A stretch of DNA of 64,000 nucleotides from the NCBI RefSeq assembly GCF_000400485.1, contig NZ_ASHR01000026.1, forward strand, positions 45,100 through 109,099. Direction: 5' to 3'. The DNA is from Agrococcus pavilionensis RW1 (lineage in GTDB: Bacteria; Actinomycetota; Actinomycetes; Actinomycetales; Microbacteriaceae). The notes below the pieces were generated by a model, which was given only the letters and a program-made list of their open reading frames with translations, made no database searches and was not told the origin of the DNA. Of this stretch, positions 51,881 through 60,719 are shown piece by piece; position 1 is the stretch's first letter; every line of letters begins with the position of its first letter. The position numbers and the translations under genes were made by a program.

Positions 51881-54800
51881 ATGCGCGCACGCACGATGCT
51901 CGGCACTGGAACAGTCGCCGCGCTGGCCCTCACGGGCCTGGTCGCCTCCCCGGCAGTCGCCGCGGAGCACCCAGTCATCAACGAGTTCTCGGCCGACGTC
52001 AACGGGACCGACACGAACGCCGAGTTCGTCGAGGTCCACGCGGCACCCGGCTCCGACCTGAGCGATCACATGATCGTGATCGTCGAGGGCGACTCGAACA
52101 GCAACCAGGGCAAGGTCATCCGGGCCGACGCTGCGCCCGCGGTCGACGCGAGCGGCTTCGGCGTGCTGCGCTACGCGACCAACGGCATCCAGAACGGCTC
52201 TGCCTCGATCCTGCTCGTGCAGGGCACCGCGACCGGCGGCCAGGTCGTCGACGCCGACAAGGACGGCGCGATCGACGAGGGCGTCGGCTTCACCGTCGTC
52301 GACGCGGTCGGCGTCCGCGACGCCGACGCGGGCGACCTCGCGTGGGGCACGATCCTCGACCAGGGCTTCGACGGCCGCTCGGCCACCGTCGGCGGCGCGA
52401 GCCGCGTGCCCGACGGCACCGACACCGGCAGCGCGAGCGACTGGGTGCGCAACGCCTTCAACGGCGCCGGGATCGCGGGCTTCGAGGGCGCGACCCCCGA
52501 GCCCGGCCAGGCGTGGAACAGCCCGGGCGTCGCGAACCGCGTCGTCGAGGTGCAGGAGCCGCCCGCCGACATCACGTGCGAGTCGGATGCGGTGACGATC
52601 GGCTCCGTGCAGGGCTCGGGCGACACGACGCCCGTCGCCGGCCAGGTGGTGACCGTGCGCGGCACGGTCGTCGGCGACTGGCAGGAGGGCGGCTTCAACG
52701 GCTTCCACCTGCAGGACGCCGGTGACGGCGACGCCGCCACGAGCGACGCCGTCTTCGTCTACGCGCCCGGCGCCGACGCCGTCGCGGAGGGCGACCTCCT
52801 GACCGTCACCGGCACCGCCGGCGAGTTCCAGGGCCAGACGCAGCTGACGAACCCGTCGATCCTCGACTGCGGCGCCGGCACGGTGCCGGCGGCCGTCGAG
52901 CTCGAGCTGCCGATCGCCGACGAGGAGCGCTTCGAGGGCATGCTCGTCACGCTCCCGCAGGAGCTCTCGATCCTCGAGTACTTCAACTTCGGCCGCTACG
53001 GCGAGGTCGTGCTCGGCACCGACCGCCAGATGCAGCCGGCCGCGGTCGCGGCGCCCGGCTCCGCCGAGGCCGCCGCCGTGCGCACCGCGAACGCCGAGCA
53101 GCGCATCACGGTCGACGACGGCCGCTCGGTGCAGAACGCCGACCCGGCGATCCACCCCGGCAACCTCGCGGAGTTCACGCTCGAGAACGACTTCCGCGGC
53201 GGCGACACGATCGAGGGCCTCACGGGCGTGCTGGAGTTCCGCAACTCCACGTGGAAGCTGCAGCCCACCGAGCCCGGCACCTACACCGCGGTGAACGAGC
53301 GCCCTGCGGCGCCCGAGATCGAGGGCGCCTCGCTCGAGGTCGCCTCGTTCAACGTGCTGAACTACTTCACGACGCTCAACGACCGCGGTGCCGTCACGGC
53401 CGAGGAGTTCGAGCGCCAGGAGGCGAAGATCGTCGCCGCGATCGACGAGCTCGACTCCGCGATCGTCGGCCTGCTCGAGATCGAGAACAACGACGGGGTC
53501 GCGCTCGAGACGCTCGTCGCGGCGCTCAACGAGATCGCGGGCCCGAACGAGGACGGCACCGAGCGCTGGGCCGGCATCGACACCGGCACGCTCGGCACCG
53601 ACGCCATCACGACGGCGCTCATCTACCAGCCCGCGCTCGTCGCACCGGCGGGCGCCTTCGCGGCGCTCGACGAGTCGATCGACCCGCGCTTCGACACCGC
53701 CTACAACCGGCCCGCGCTCGCGCAGTCGTTCCGCGACCTCGAGACCGACCGCATCCTCACCGTCGCGGTCAACCACCTCAAGTCGAAGGGCTCGGCCTGC
53801 CCGGGCGATGAGGGCACGCCCGAGCAGGGCAACTGCAACGACGTGCGCACCGCGGCCGCCGCGGCGCTCGCCGACTGGCTCGAGGGCGACCCGACCGGGC
53901 AGGGCGCCGAGGGCTCCCTCATCATCGGCGACCTGAACGCCTACGACCACGAGGACCCGATCACGACGCTCGAGGCGGCCGGCTACACCGACCTGCTCGA
54001 GGAGTTCCAGGGCGAGGAGGCGTACACGTACGTCTTCGACGGCCAGCTCGGCTACCTCGACTACGGCCTCGCCGACGCCGGGCTCATGCCCTTCGTCGCC
54101 GGTGCCGCCGCGTGGCACGCCAACGCCGACGAGGTGAGCCTCATCGACTACTCGATGGCGTTCAAGCAGCCGGCGCAGGACGCGCTCTTCGCGCCCGACC
54201 CCTACCGCGCGAGCGACCACGACGCCGTCGTGATCGGCCTCGCGTGGGAGGCGCTGCCGCCCGTCGAGGCGACCGTCGTCGACTACGCGGGCGACGACCG
54301 CTACGAGACGAACGCGCTCGTGTCGGCAGACACGTTCGAGCCGGGCACGGATGTCGTGCTCGCCTCGGGCCAGATCTTCGCCGACGCGCTCGCGGCGGGC
54401 CCGGCAGCCGCGCGAGCGGGCGAGAGCCTGCTGCTCACGCCCGGCGGCCGGCTGCTCGACGTGACCGCCGAAGAGCTCGAGCGCCTGCAGCCCGAGCGCG
54501 TCACGGTGCTCGGCGGCCCCTCGTCGGTGTCGTCGGGCGTCGTGCGGAGCGTGCTCGACATCGTGCCCGGCGCGACCGTCGAGCGCATCGCCGGCGCCGA
54601 CCGCTACGAGACGGCGGCGCTCGTCGCCGAGCGGTACTTCGGCACCGCCGAGCACGCGTTCATCGCGAGCGGCCAGCTCTTCGCCGACGCCGTCTCGGCG
54701 AGCGGCACGGCCTCGGCGATCGGCGACGTGCCGGTGCTGCTGACGCCGCAGGCGTCGGCGAGCCCGTACACGACCGCCGCGCTCGAGTCGCTCGAGGTCG

Positions 54801-55165
54801 ATTCGGCGACCGTGCTCGGCGCGCGTGCCTCGGTGAGCGACGCCGCGGTCGTCGCCTACCGCGCGGTCACGGCGGTCGAGCGCTTCGCGGGCTCCGACCG
54901 CTACGCCACGAACGCCATGCTCGTCGAGCGCTTCATCGCGGGCGGTGACGACCAGGCGATCGCGATGGCGACCGGGTTCAACTTCCCCGACGCCCTCTCC
55001 GCCTCGATGGTCGCGGGCGCGCACGACGCCCCGGTGCTGCTCGCCGCTCGCTCGTGCGTGACGCTCGACGTCGCGGAGCGCATCGGCGAGCTCGATCCGA
55101 CGACGGTCTACAACGTGGGCGGCCTGCCCTCGCTGTCGCCGGAGGCGTGGCGCACCGACTGCTGA
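51881..55165 (+). CDS. Secreted ExeM/NucH-type endonuclease with cell wall-binding repeats
   Basis: A 1094-residue secreted protein. The signal peptide (residues 1-27) ends at AVA. A lamin-tail domain runs to about 220 (HPVINEFSADVNGTDTNAEF). An OB-fold segment of about 225-345 follows (GQVVTVRGTVVGDWQEGGFN). The endonuclease/exonuclease/phosphatase domain spans about 480-790: LEVASFNVLNYF, LEIENNDG, VNHLKSKGS, IIGDLNAYDHEDPI and ASDHDAVVIGL give the catalytic Glu, Asn, Asp and His. Three cell wall-binding type 2 repeats follow (about 795-1094, each starting like YAGDDRYETNALVSAD). It should digest extracellular DNA at the cell surface. A PHO box precedes it. Confidence 0.92.
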   Translation: MRARTMLGTGTVAALALTGLVASPAVAAEHPVINEFSADVNGTDTNAEFVEVHAAPGSDLSDHMIVIVEGDSNSNQGKVIRADAAPAVDASGFGVLRYATNGIQNGSASILLVQGTATGGQVVDADKDGAIDEGVGFTVVDAVGVRDADAGDLAWGTILDQGFDGRSATVGGASRVPDGTDTGSASDWVRNAFNGAGIAGFEGATPEPGQAWNSPGVANRVVEVQEPPADITCESDAVTIGSVQGSGDTTPVAGQVVTVRGTVVGDWQEGGFNGFHLQDAGDGDAATSDAVFVYAPGADAVAEGDLLTVTGTAGEFQGQTQLTNPSILDCGAGTVPAAVELELPIADEERFEGMLVTLPQELSILEYFNFGRYGEVVLGTDRQMQPAAVAAPGSAEAAAVRTANAEQRITVDDGRSVQNADPAIHPGNLAEFTLENDFRGGDTIEGLTGVLEFRNSTWKLQPTEPGTYTAVNERPAAPEIEGASLEVASFNVLNYFTTLNDRGAVTAEEFERQEAKIVAAIDELDSAIVGLLEIENNDGVALETLVAALNEIAGPNEDGTERWAGIDTGTLGTDAITTALIYQPALVAPAGAFAALDESIDPRFDTAYNRPALAQSFRDLETDRILTVAVNHLKSKGSACPGDEGTPEQGNCNDVRTAAAAALADWLEGDPTGQGAEGSLIIGDLNAYDHEDPITTLEAAGYTDLLEEFQGEEAYTYVFDGQLGYLDYGLADAGLMPFVAGAAAWHANADEVSLIDYSMAFKQPAQDALFAPDPYRASDHDAVVIGLAWEALPPVEATVVDYAGDDRYETNALVSADTFEPGTDVVLASGQIFADALAAGPAAARAGESLLLTPGGRLLDVTAEELERLQPERVTVLGGPSSVSSGVVRSVLDIVPGATVERIAGADRYETAALVAERYFGTAEHAFIASGQLFADAVSASGTASAIGDVPVLLTPQASASPYTTAALESLEVDSATVLGARASVSDAAVVAYRAVTAVERFAGSDRYATNAMLVERFIAGGDDQAIAMATGFNFPDALSASMVAGAHDAPVLLAARSCVTLDVAERIGELDPTTVYNVGGLPSLSPEAWRTDC

Positions 55166-55192
55166 GCCGCCGCACCCCAGCGGCTGACGACG

Positions 55193-55228
55193 GGGCCCGC
55201 GCTGAGCCGACCGGCTCGGCGCGGGCCC
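55193..55228 (+). terminator. Terminator after the nuclease gene
   Basis: GGGCCCGCGCTGAGCC (55,193-55,208) pairs with GGCTCGGCGCGGGCCC (55,213-55,228) with one mismatch around a four-base loop, 28 bases beyond the nuclease stop. Confidence 0.82.
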
Positions 55229-55259
55229 TCGGCGTTCCCGCGCCCCCTACGCTGGCGGA

Positions 55260-56393
55260 GTGAGCGAGTCGAAGGTGCTGATGCGGGCCGGTCGGGCCCT
55301 GCTCGAGGGCGTGCTGGTGCCGGATGCGTGGCTCGAGTTCGAGGGCGGCGTCATCACCGCCGTGGGGCAGGGAGCGCCGCCGCGCGCGGCCGACATCGAC
55401 CTGCCGCGCGCGACGCTCGCGCCCGGCTTCGTCGACCTCCACTGCCACGGCGCGGTCGGCTCGGCCTTCGACGACGACGCGCCCGACTGGGATGCCGTGC
55501 TCGGCTTCCACGCCGCGCACGGCACGACGCGGCAGGCCGTCTCACTCGTCACCGCGCCGCTCGACGCGCTCGTCCCGCGCGTCCGTGCCGCAGCGGCGCG
55601 CGCGGCCGCCGATCCGGCGGTGCTCGGCGTGCACCTCGAGGGGCCGTTCCTCGCCGACAGCCACCGCGGCGCCCACGACCCCGCGGCGCTCGCGGCGCCG
55701 ACCGCCGACGCGGTCGACCGGCTGCTCGAGGCGGGCGACGGGCACGTGCTGCAGGTGACGATCGCGCCGGAGCTCCCGGGCGCGCTCGAGGCGATCGCGC
55801 GCTTCTCGGCCGCGGGCGTGCGCGTCGCCGTCGGCCACACGGGCGCCGACGCCGCGACCGCGCGCGCGGCGTTCCACGCGGGCGCCACGCTCCTCACCCA
55901 CGCGTGCAACGGCATGCCGCCCATGCACCACCGCTCCCCCGGTCCGCTCGCCGCCGCGCTGCTCGACGAGCGCGTGACGCTCGAGGCGATCGCCGACGGC
56001 GAGCACGTCGCGGCCGAGATGCTCGGCCTGCTCGCGCGCTCGGCGCCCGGCCGGCTCGCGCTCATCACCGATGCGATGGCCGCCGCGGGCATGCCCGACG
56101 GCGCCTACCGGATCGGCAGCCTCGACGTGCGTGTCGAGGACGGCCTCCCGCGGCTCGCCGAGGGCGGCTCGATCGCGGGCTCGACGCTCACGCTCGACCG
56201 CGCCGTGCGCGTGCTCGTCGAGGCGGGCGCGCCGCTCGAGGCGGCGCTCGACGCGGCGTCGAGGGCTCCGGCGGACGCGATCGGCCGGGCCGACCTCGGC
56301 CGCATCGAGGTCGGCGCGACGGCCGACCTCGTCGCGCTCGACGAGCGGCTCGAGGTCGCCGGCACCTGGCGCGCGGGCGAGCCCGTCGCCTGA
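55260..56393 (+). CDS. nagA: N-acetylglucosamine-6-phosphate deacetylase
   Basis: A 377-residue amidohydrolase that removes acetate from GlcNAc-6-phosphate in amino-sugar catabolism and cell-wall recycling. Metal and active-site residues appear in APGFVDLHCHGAVG near residue 53, GVHLEGPFL near residue 125, VAVGHTGA near residue 190, THACNGMPPMHHR near residue 215 and LITDAMAAAG near residue 268. GTG is the start. The usual partner nagB is not next to it, and the gene converges with dnaE2 five bases away. Confidence 0.93.
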   Translation: MSESKVLMRAGRALLEGVLVPDAWLEFEGGVITAVGQGAPPRAADIDLPRATLAPGFVDLHCHGAVGSAFDDDAPDWDAVLGFHAAHGTTRQAVSLVTAPLDALVPRVRAAAARAAADPAVLGVHLEGPFLADSHRGAHDPAALAAPTADAVDRLLEAGDGHVLQVTIAPELPGALEAIARFSAAGVRVAVGHTGADAATARAAFHAGATLLTHACNGMPPMHHRSPGPLAAALLDERVTLEAIADGEHVAAEMLGLLARSAPGRLALITDAMAAAGMPDGAYRIGSLDVRVEDGLPRLAEGGSIAGSTLTLDRAVRVLVEAGAPLEAALDAASRAPADAIGRADLGRIEVGATADLVALDERLEVAGTWRAGEPVA

Positions 56394-56398
56394 CGGCG

Positions 56399-59300
56399 TC
56401 AGGAGAAGTCGCGCGAACCGGGGCTCGGCACCTCGAAGCGGTCGAGCCGGTCGGCGAGCACCGCGATGACGCCCTCGGGCGTGCGCTGCAGCATGCCGCG
56501 CACGATGAGCGCGGGCGAGTGCCGCGCGACCTGCCGCGAGTGCGCCCACAGCCCCTTCGAGATGATGACGTTGAGCATCCCCGTCTCGTCCTCGAGGTTC
56601 ATGAAGGTCACGCCCTGCGCCGTGCTCGGCCGCTGCCGGTGCGTGACGATGCCCGCCGTCTGCACGCGCCGGCCGGGCTCGGCGTCGGCGAGCCGCGCGA
56701 TCGGGAGCACGCCGCGCGCGTCGAGCATCGCCCGCGCGTGCCGCACGGGGTGGTCGTCGGTCGCGACGCCCGTCGACCAGATGTCGAGCGCCACCTGCTC
56801 GGAGGCCGAGAGCATCGGCAGCAGCGGCGGCTGGATGACGAGCTGCGAGCCCTCGAGCTGATCCTCCCGCTCGGTCGAGGCGGGGCCCGCGAGCCACAGC
56901 CCCTCGCGGCGGCTGACGCCGAGCGCGTCGAGCGCGCCGGCGGTCGCGAGCGCCTCGAGCTCGCCGCGGTCGAGGTCGGCGCGGCGCGCGAGGTCGTGGA
57001 TGTCGCGCAGCGGCGCGGCCTCGCGCGCCGCGACGATGCGCTCGGCCGCCGCCTCGCCGACGCCCGCGACGCTCGCGAGCCCCATCCGCACCGCGAAGCC
57101 CGCGTCGCGGCGATGCCGGTCGCGCATCGCGAGCGACTCCGAGGCCACCGGCGGCACGGGCGGCTGCTCGCGCTCGAGGCACGCATCGAGGCCGGGCCGG
57201 CGCTCGCCGTGCCGCTCGAGGCCCGCGACGGCGCCCGAGCGCACCACGCACGGGCGCAGCGTCTCGACCCCGTGCCGCAGCGCATCCTTCACGAGCGTCT
57301 GCGGCGACCAGAACCCCATCGGCTGGCTGCGCAGCAGGCCTGCGAGGAACGCCGCCGGGTAGTGCAGCTTGAGCCACGACGAGGCGTAGACGAGCTTGCC
57401 GAACGCGAGCGAGTGCGACTCGGCGAAGCCGAAGCCCGCGAACGCCTCGATCTTGCGGTAGATCGACTCGGCCGTCGCGTCGTCGACGCCGTTGGCGGCC
57501 ATGCCGGCGAAGAGCTTCGCCTTGAGCGCCTCGATGCGCTCGCGCGAGCGCTTCGAGCCGATCGCGCGCCGCAGCTGGTCGGCCTCGGCGGCGTCGAAGC
57601 CGCCGACCGCGACCGACATCTGCATGAGCTGCTCCTGGAACAGCGGCACCCCGAGCGTGCGCTCGAGCACGGGGATGAGCAGCTCGTGCGGGTAGCTGAT
57701 CGGCTCGGCGCCCGTGCGGCGGCGGATGTAGGGGTGCACCGCGCCGCCCTGGATCGGGCCGGGGCGGATGAGCGCGATCTCGATCACGAGGTCGTAGAAG
57801 CAGCGCGGCTTGAGGCGCGGGAGGGTCGCCATCTGCGCGCGCGACTCGACCTGGAACACGCCCACCGCATCCGCTTCGCACAGCATGTCGTAGACGCCCG
57901 CCTCCTCGGCGGGGATCGACGCGATCGACCACGCCTCGCCGAGGTGGTCGCGCGCGAGCTCGAGCGTGTGCGAGATGGCGCCGAGCATGCCGAGGCCCAG
58001 CAGGTCGAACTTCACGAGGCCCATCCACTCGCAGTCGTCCTTGTCCCACTGCAGCACCGTGCGGCCCGGCATGCGCGCGGGCTCGATCGGGCACACCGAG
58101 CCGACCGGCTCGTCGGTGAGCACCATGCCGCCCGAGTGGATGCCGAGGTGGCGCGGCGCGTGCAGGAACTCGGCCGCGAGCAGCGCGACGTCCTCGGGCA
58201 TCCCGTCGACGTCGGGCTTGGAGTACGACTCGACCGACTTCGACCACGCGTTCTGCTGGCCGACGGCGTAGCCGAGCGCCTTCGCCGCGTCGCGCACCGC
58301 CGACTTCGGCCGGTAGGTGATGACGTTCGCGACCTGCGCGGCGTTGCGGCGGCCGTAGCGCTCGTAGACGTGCTGGATGACCTCCTCGCGCCGGCCCGCG
58401 TCGAAGTCGATGTCGATGTCGGGCTCCTCCTCGCGCATCATCGAGATGAAGCGCTCGAACGGCAGCTTGTAGCGGATCGGGTCGACAGCGGTGATGCCGA
58501 GGATGAAGCACACCGCGCTCGCGACCGCGCTGCCGCGGCCCTGGCAGAGGATGCCCTGCCGGTGCGCGAAGTCGGCGATCTCGAAGACGATGAGGAAGTA
58601 GCCGGCGAAGCCCTTGTGCTCGATGAGGCCGAGCTCGTGCTCGAGCCGCGCCGCGACCTCCGGGCTCGGGCGGCCGGCGCCGTCGACGTCGTAGACGCGC
58701 GGCAGCCGCTCGGCGACGAGCGCGCGCAGCCAGCTCATCGGCGAGTGGCCGTCGGGCACCGGCACGCGGGGCAGGCGAGGGGATGCGGCGCGCAGGTCGA
58801 AGGCGAGCTCGCGACCGAGGGCGGCGGCCGTGTCGATCGCGCCCGGGAAGCGGCGGAAGCGGCGGGCCATGACGTCGCCCGCGCGGAGCGACGGGACGCC
58901 GCCCGCGGGCAGCCACGCGTCGAGCTCGTCGATCGAGCGGCGCGCGCGCACCGCCGCGACCGCATCGCCGAGCCGCTGCTGCGCGGGGCTCGCGATGTGC
59001 GCGTTCGTCGTCGCGATCACCGGCATGCCGCGCGCCTCGCCGAGCGCGGCGAGCGCGCGGTTGCGCTCGAAGTCGCGCGGGTCGCCGATGTCGCTCAGCT
59101 CCACCACGACGCGGTCCCGGCCGAAGAGCGACGCGAGCCGGTCGAGCTCGCGGCCCGCCGCATCCGTCCCCTCCGGGTCGGCGTCGCCGAGCGCCTGCCG
59201 CACGGCGCCCTTGCGGCAGCCCGAGAGGATCATCCACTCGCCGCCCGCAGTCTCGGCGAGCCGCTCGAGCTCGAAGACGGGCCTGCCCTTCTCGCCCGGC

Positions 59301-59791
59301 GCGCCCTTCGCGTCGGTCGCGAGGTAGCCGTCGGTGAGCGCGGTCGCGAGCGCCGTGTAGCCGGCCGGGCCGGTCGCGAGCGCGACGAGGTGGCTGCCGC
59401 CCGGGTCGGGCACGCCGTTCTGCGGCTCGTCGAGGCCGATCGAGAACTCGGTGCCGAAGACGGTCGGCAGCTCGGCCTCGGCGGCCGCCTCGGCGAAGCG
59501 CACCGCGCCGTAGAGCCCGTCGTGGTCGACGAGCGCGAGCGCCTCGAGGCCGAGCCGGCGCGCCTCGGTGACGAGCTCGGCAGGGCTCGCGGCGCCGTCG
59601 AGGAACGAGTAGTGCGAGTGCGCGTGCAGCTCGGCGTAGGGCGTGACGGCGCCGGGCTGCGGCACGCGCACGCGGCGGCGCCGCGCCTCGTCGAGGTCGC
59701 GCGCGTGCGGCGTGCGGCCAGCGCTGACGTCGCGGTCGGAGAGGATGCCCTCGAGCTCGCGCCACGGCATCGCCGGGTTGTTCCAGCCCAT
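56399..59791 (-). CDS. dnaE2: Error-prone DNA polymerase III alpha subunit
   Basis: A 1130-residue C-family polymerase of the DnaE2/ImuC type, used for SOS-induced mutagenesis. The PHP domain begins AELHAHSHYSFLDGAASPAE near residue 50. The polymerase carboxylates are in EEPDIDIDFDAGRREEVIQH near residue 455 and in a further Asp downstream, and VFQVESRAQMATLPRLKP near residue 640 is conserved. A helix-hairpin-helix (ASVAGVGEAAAERIVAAREA) and an OB domain end the protein. It lacks the beta-clamp/tau extension of DnaE1. A LexA box lies 46 bases upstream of the start. Confidence 0.95.
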   Translation of the reverse strand: MGWNNPAMPWRELEGILSDRDVSAGRTPHARDLDEARRRRVRVPQPGAVTPYAELHAHSHYSFLDGAASPAELVTEARRLGLEALALVDHDGLYGAVRFAEAAAEAELPTVFGTEFSIGLDEPQNGVPDPGGSHLVALATGPAGYTALATALTDGYLATDAKGAPGEKGRPVFELERLAETAGGEWMILSGCRKGAVRQALGDADPEGTDAAGRELDRLASLFGRDRVVVELSDIGDPRDFERNRALAALGEARGMPVIATTNAHIASPAQQRLGDAVAAVRARRSIDELDAWLPAGGVPSLRAGDVMARRFRRFPGAIDTAAALGRELAFDLRAASPRLPRVPVPDGHSPMSWLRALVAERLPRVYDVDGAGRPSPEVAARLEHELGLIEHKGFAGYFLIVFEIADFAHRQGILCQGRGSAVASAVCFILGITAVDPIRYKLPFERFISMMREEEPDIDIDFDAGRREEVIQHVYERYGRRNAAQVANVITYRPKSAVRDAAKALGYAVGQQNAWSKSVESYSKPDVDGMPEDVALLAAEFLHAPRHLGIHSGGMVLTDEPVGSVCPIEPARMPGRTVLQWDKDDCEWMGLVKFDLLGLGMLGAISHTLELARDHLGEAWSIASIPAEEAGVYDMLCEADAVGVFQVESRAQMATLPRLKPRCFYDLVIEIALIRPGPIQGGAVHPYIRRRTGAEPISYPHELLIPVLERTLGVPLFQEQLMQMSVAVGGFDAAEADQLRRAIGSKRSRERIEALKAKLFAGMAANGVDDATAESIYRKIEAFAGFGFAESHSLAFGKLVYASSWLKLHYPAAFLAGLLRSQPMGFWSPQTLVKDALRHGVETLRPCVVRSGAVAGLERHGERRPGLDACLEREQPPVPPVASESLAMRDRHRRDAGFAVRMGLASVAGVGEAAAERIVAAREAAPLRDIHDLARRADLDRGELEALATAGALDALGVSRREGLWLAGPASTEREDQLEGSQLVIQPPLLPMLSASEQVALDIWSTGVATDDHPVRHARAMLDARGVLPIARLADAEPGRRVQTAGIVTHRQRPSTAQGVTFMNLEDETGMLNVIISKGLWAHSRQVARHSPALIVRGMLQRTPEGVIAVLADRLDRFEVPSPGSRDFS

Positions 59792-59836
59792 CGGCTCGCC
59801 TCCTTCCCGCGTGTCGTCGAGGCGTCGACCTCGTTC

Positions 59837-59850
59837 GAACGTACATTCGA
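59837..59850 (-). promoter_or_regulatory. LexA (SOS) box of dnaE2
   Basis: CGAACGTACATTCG fits the actinobacterial LexA consensus CGAACRNRYGTTYG with a single mismatch (A for G in the second arm). It lies in the AT-richer stretch between dnaE2 and the TVP38 gene, 46 bases before the dnaE2 start. Confidence 0.8.
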
Positions 59851-59932
59851 ATGCTACCCGTCCCCGCCCACGAGCGCCACGGGCCGCTCGCGATGCGGCG
59901 GGCTCTCGGCAGCGCGACCGTAGGCTGGCTCC

Positions 59933-60706
59933 GTGTCAACCCCCCGTACCTCCGGTCGCGCCGGAGCCGACCGCGCCGACGACGATCGGCACGGCGCGGA
60001 TGCCGCGCGCCGCGGGTCGCGCCGGGGCACCGCGCTGCGCGTCGCCGGGCTCGCCGTCGTCGTCGTCGCGCTCATCTGGGTCGCGGCGACGGTGCGCCTG
60101 CCCGAGCTCGACGACCTCCGCGAGCGCATCGAGGGCTTCGGCTGGTGGAGCTGGCTCGTCTTCGTCGCCGCCTACGCCGTCGTGGCGCTCACGCCCATCC
60201 CGGTGACGATCATGGCGCTGCTGGGCGGGCTGCTGTTCGGCGTCGTCGCGGGCAGCCTGCTCTCGGTCGTCGGCGCCGTCATCGGCAGCGTGGGCGCCTA
60301 CTGGATCGCCCGCGCGATCGGGCGCACGACCGTCATGCGCCTGCTCGGCCGGCACGCGCGGAAGCTCGAGGATCGGCTCGACGAGAGCAGCGGCTTCGCG
60401 GCCGTCTTCACCCTGCGAGTCATGCCGGGCATGCCCTACTGGCCCGTCAACTACGGCGCCGGCGCGCTCGGGGTGCCGAGCCGCGTGTTCTCGATCGCCT
60501 CGCTCGTCGCATCCGTGCCCGGGCAGGTCTCGCTCGTCTCGATCGGCGCCTTCATCGCCGCGCCGTCGTTCTGGTCGGGCGCGGTCGTCGTCATCGCGTG
60601 GGGCGTGGTGCTCGGCTTCACGATCTGGGCGTGGCGCTCGTGGCGCGGCAAGGCCGAGCACTCGCTGCCGGGCGAGCCGGATCCCTCCGACACCTCCGCT
60701 GGGTGA
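59933..60706 (+). CDS. TVP38/TMEM64 (DedA-like VTT-domain) membrane protein
   Basis: A 257-residue membrane protein. A charged N-terminus (1-33) precedes about six hydrophobic segments. The VTT core has ALTPIPVTIMALLGGLLFGV near residue 84, with the re-entrant loop, then GSVGAYWIARAIGRTTVMRL, and FTLRVMPGMPYWPVNYGAGA near residue 163, the conserved R-x(2)-P-x(2)-P pattern. The family includes undecaprenyl-phosphate and lipid flippases. The GTG start at 59,933 lies beyond the LexA box. It is placed between the two SOS genes but on the opposite strand. Confidence 0.85.
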   Translation: MSTPRTSGRAGADRADDDRHGADAARRGSRRGTALRVAGLAVVVVALIWVAATVRLPELDDLRERIEGFGWWSWLVFVAAYAVVALTPIPVTIMALLGGLLFGVVAGSLLSVVGAVIGSVGAYWIARAIGRTTVMRLLGRHARKLEDRLDESSGFAAVFTLRVMPGMPYWPVNYGAGALGVPSRVFSIASLVASVPGQVSLVSIGAFIAAPSFWSGAVVVIAWGVVLGFTIWAWRSWRGKAEHSLPGEPDPSDTSAG

Positions 60707-60719
60707 GCCGCGCGCGCCG

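Noticed and set aside
55328..59923. A 1531-codon open frame on the plus strand across nagA and dnaE2
   Set aside because: It is out of frame with nagA and antisense to dnaE2. Its product is Arg/Ala/Leu/Glu-rich low complexity, as expected for frames opposite GC-rich genes, and no domain is present.
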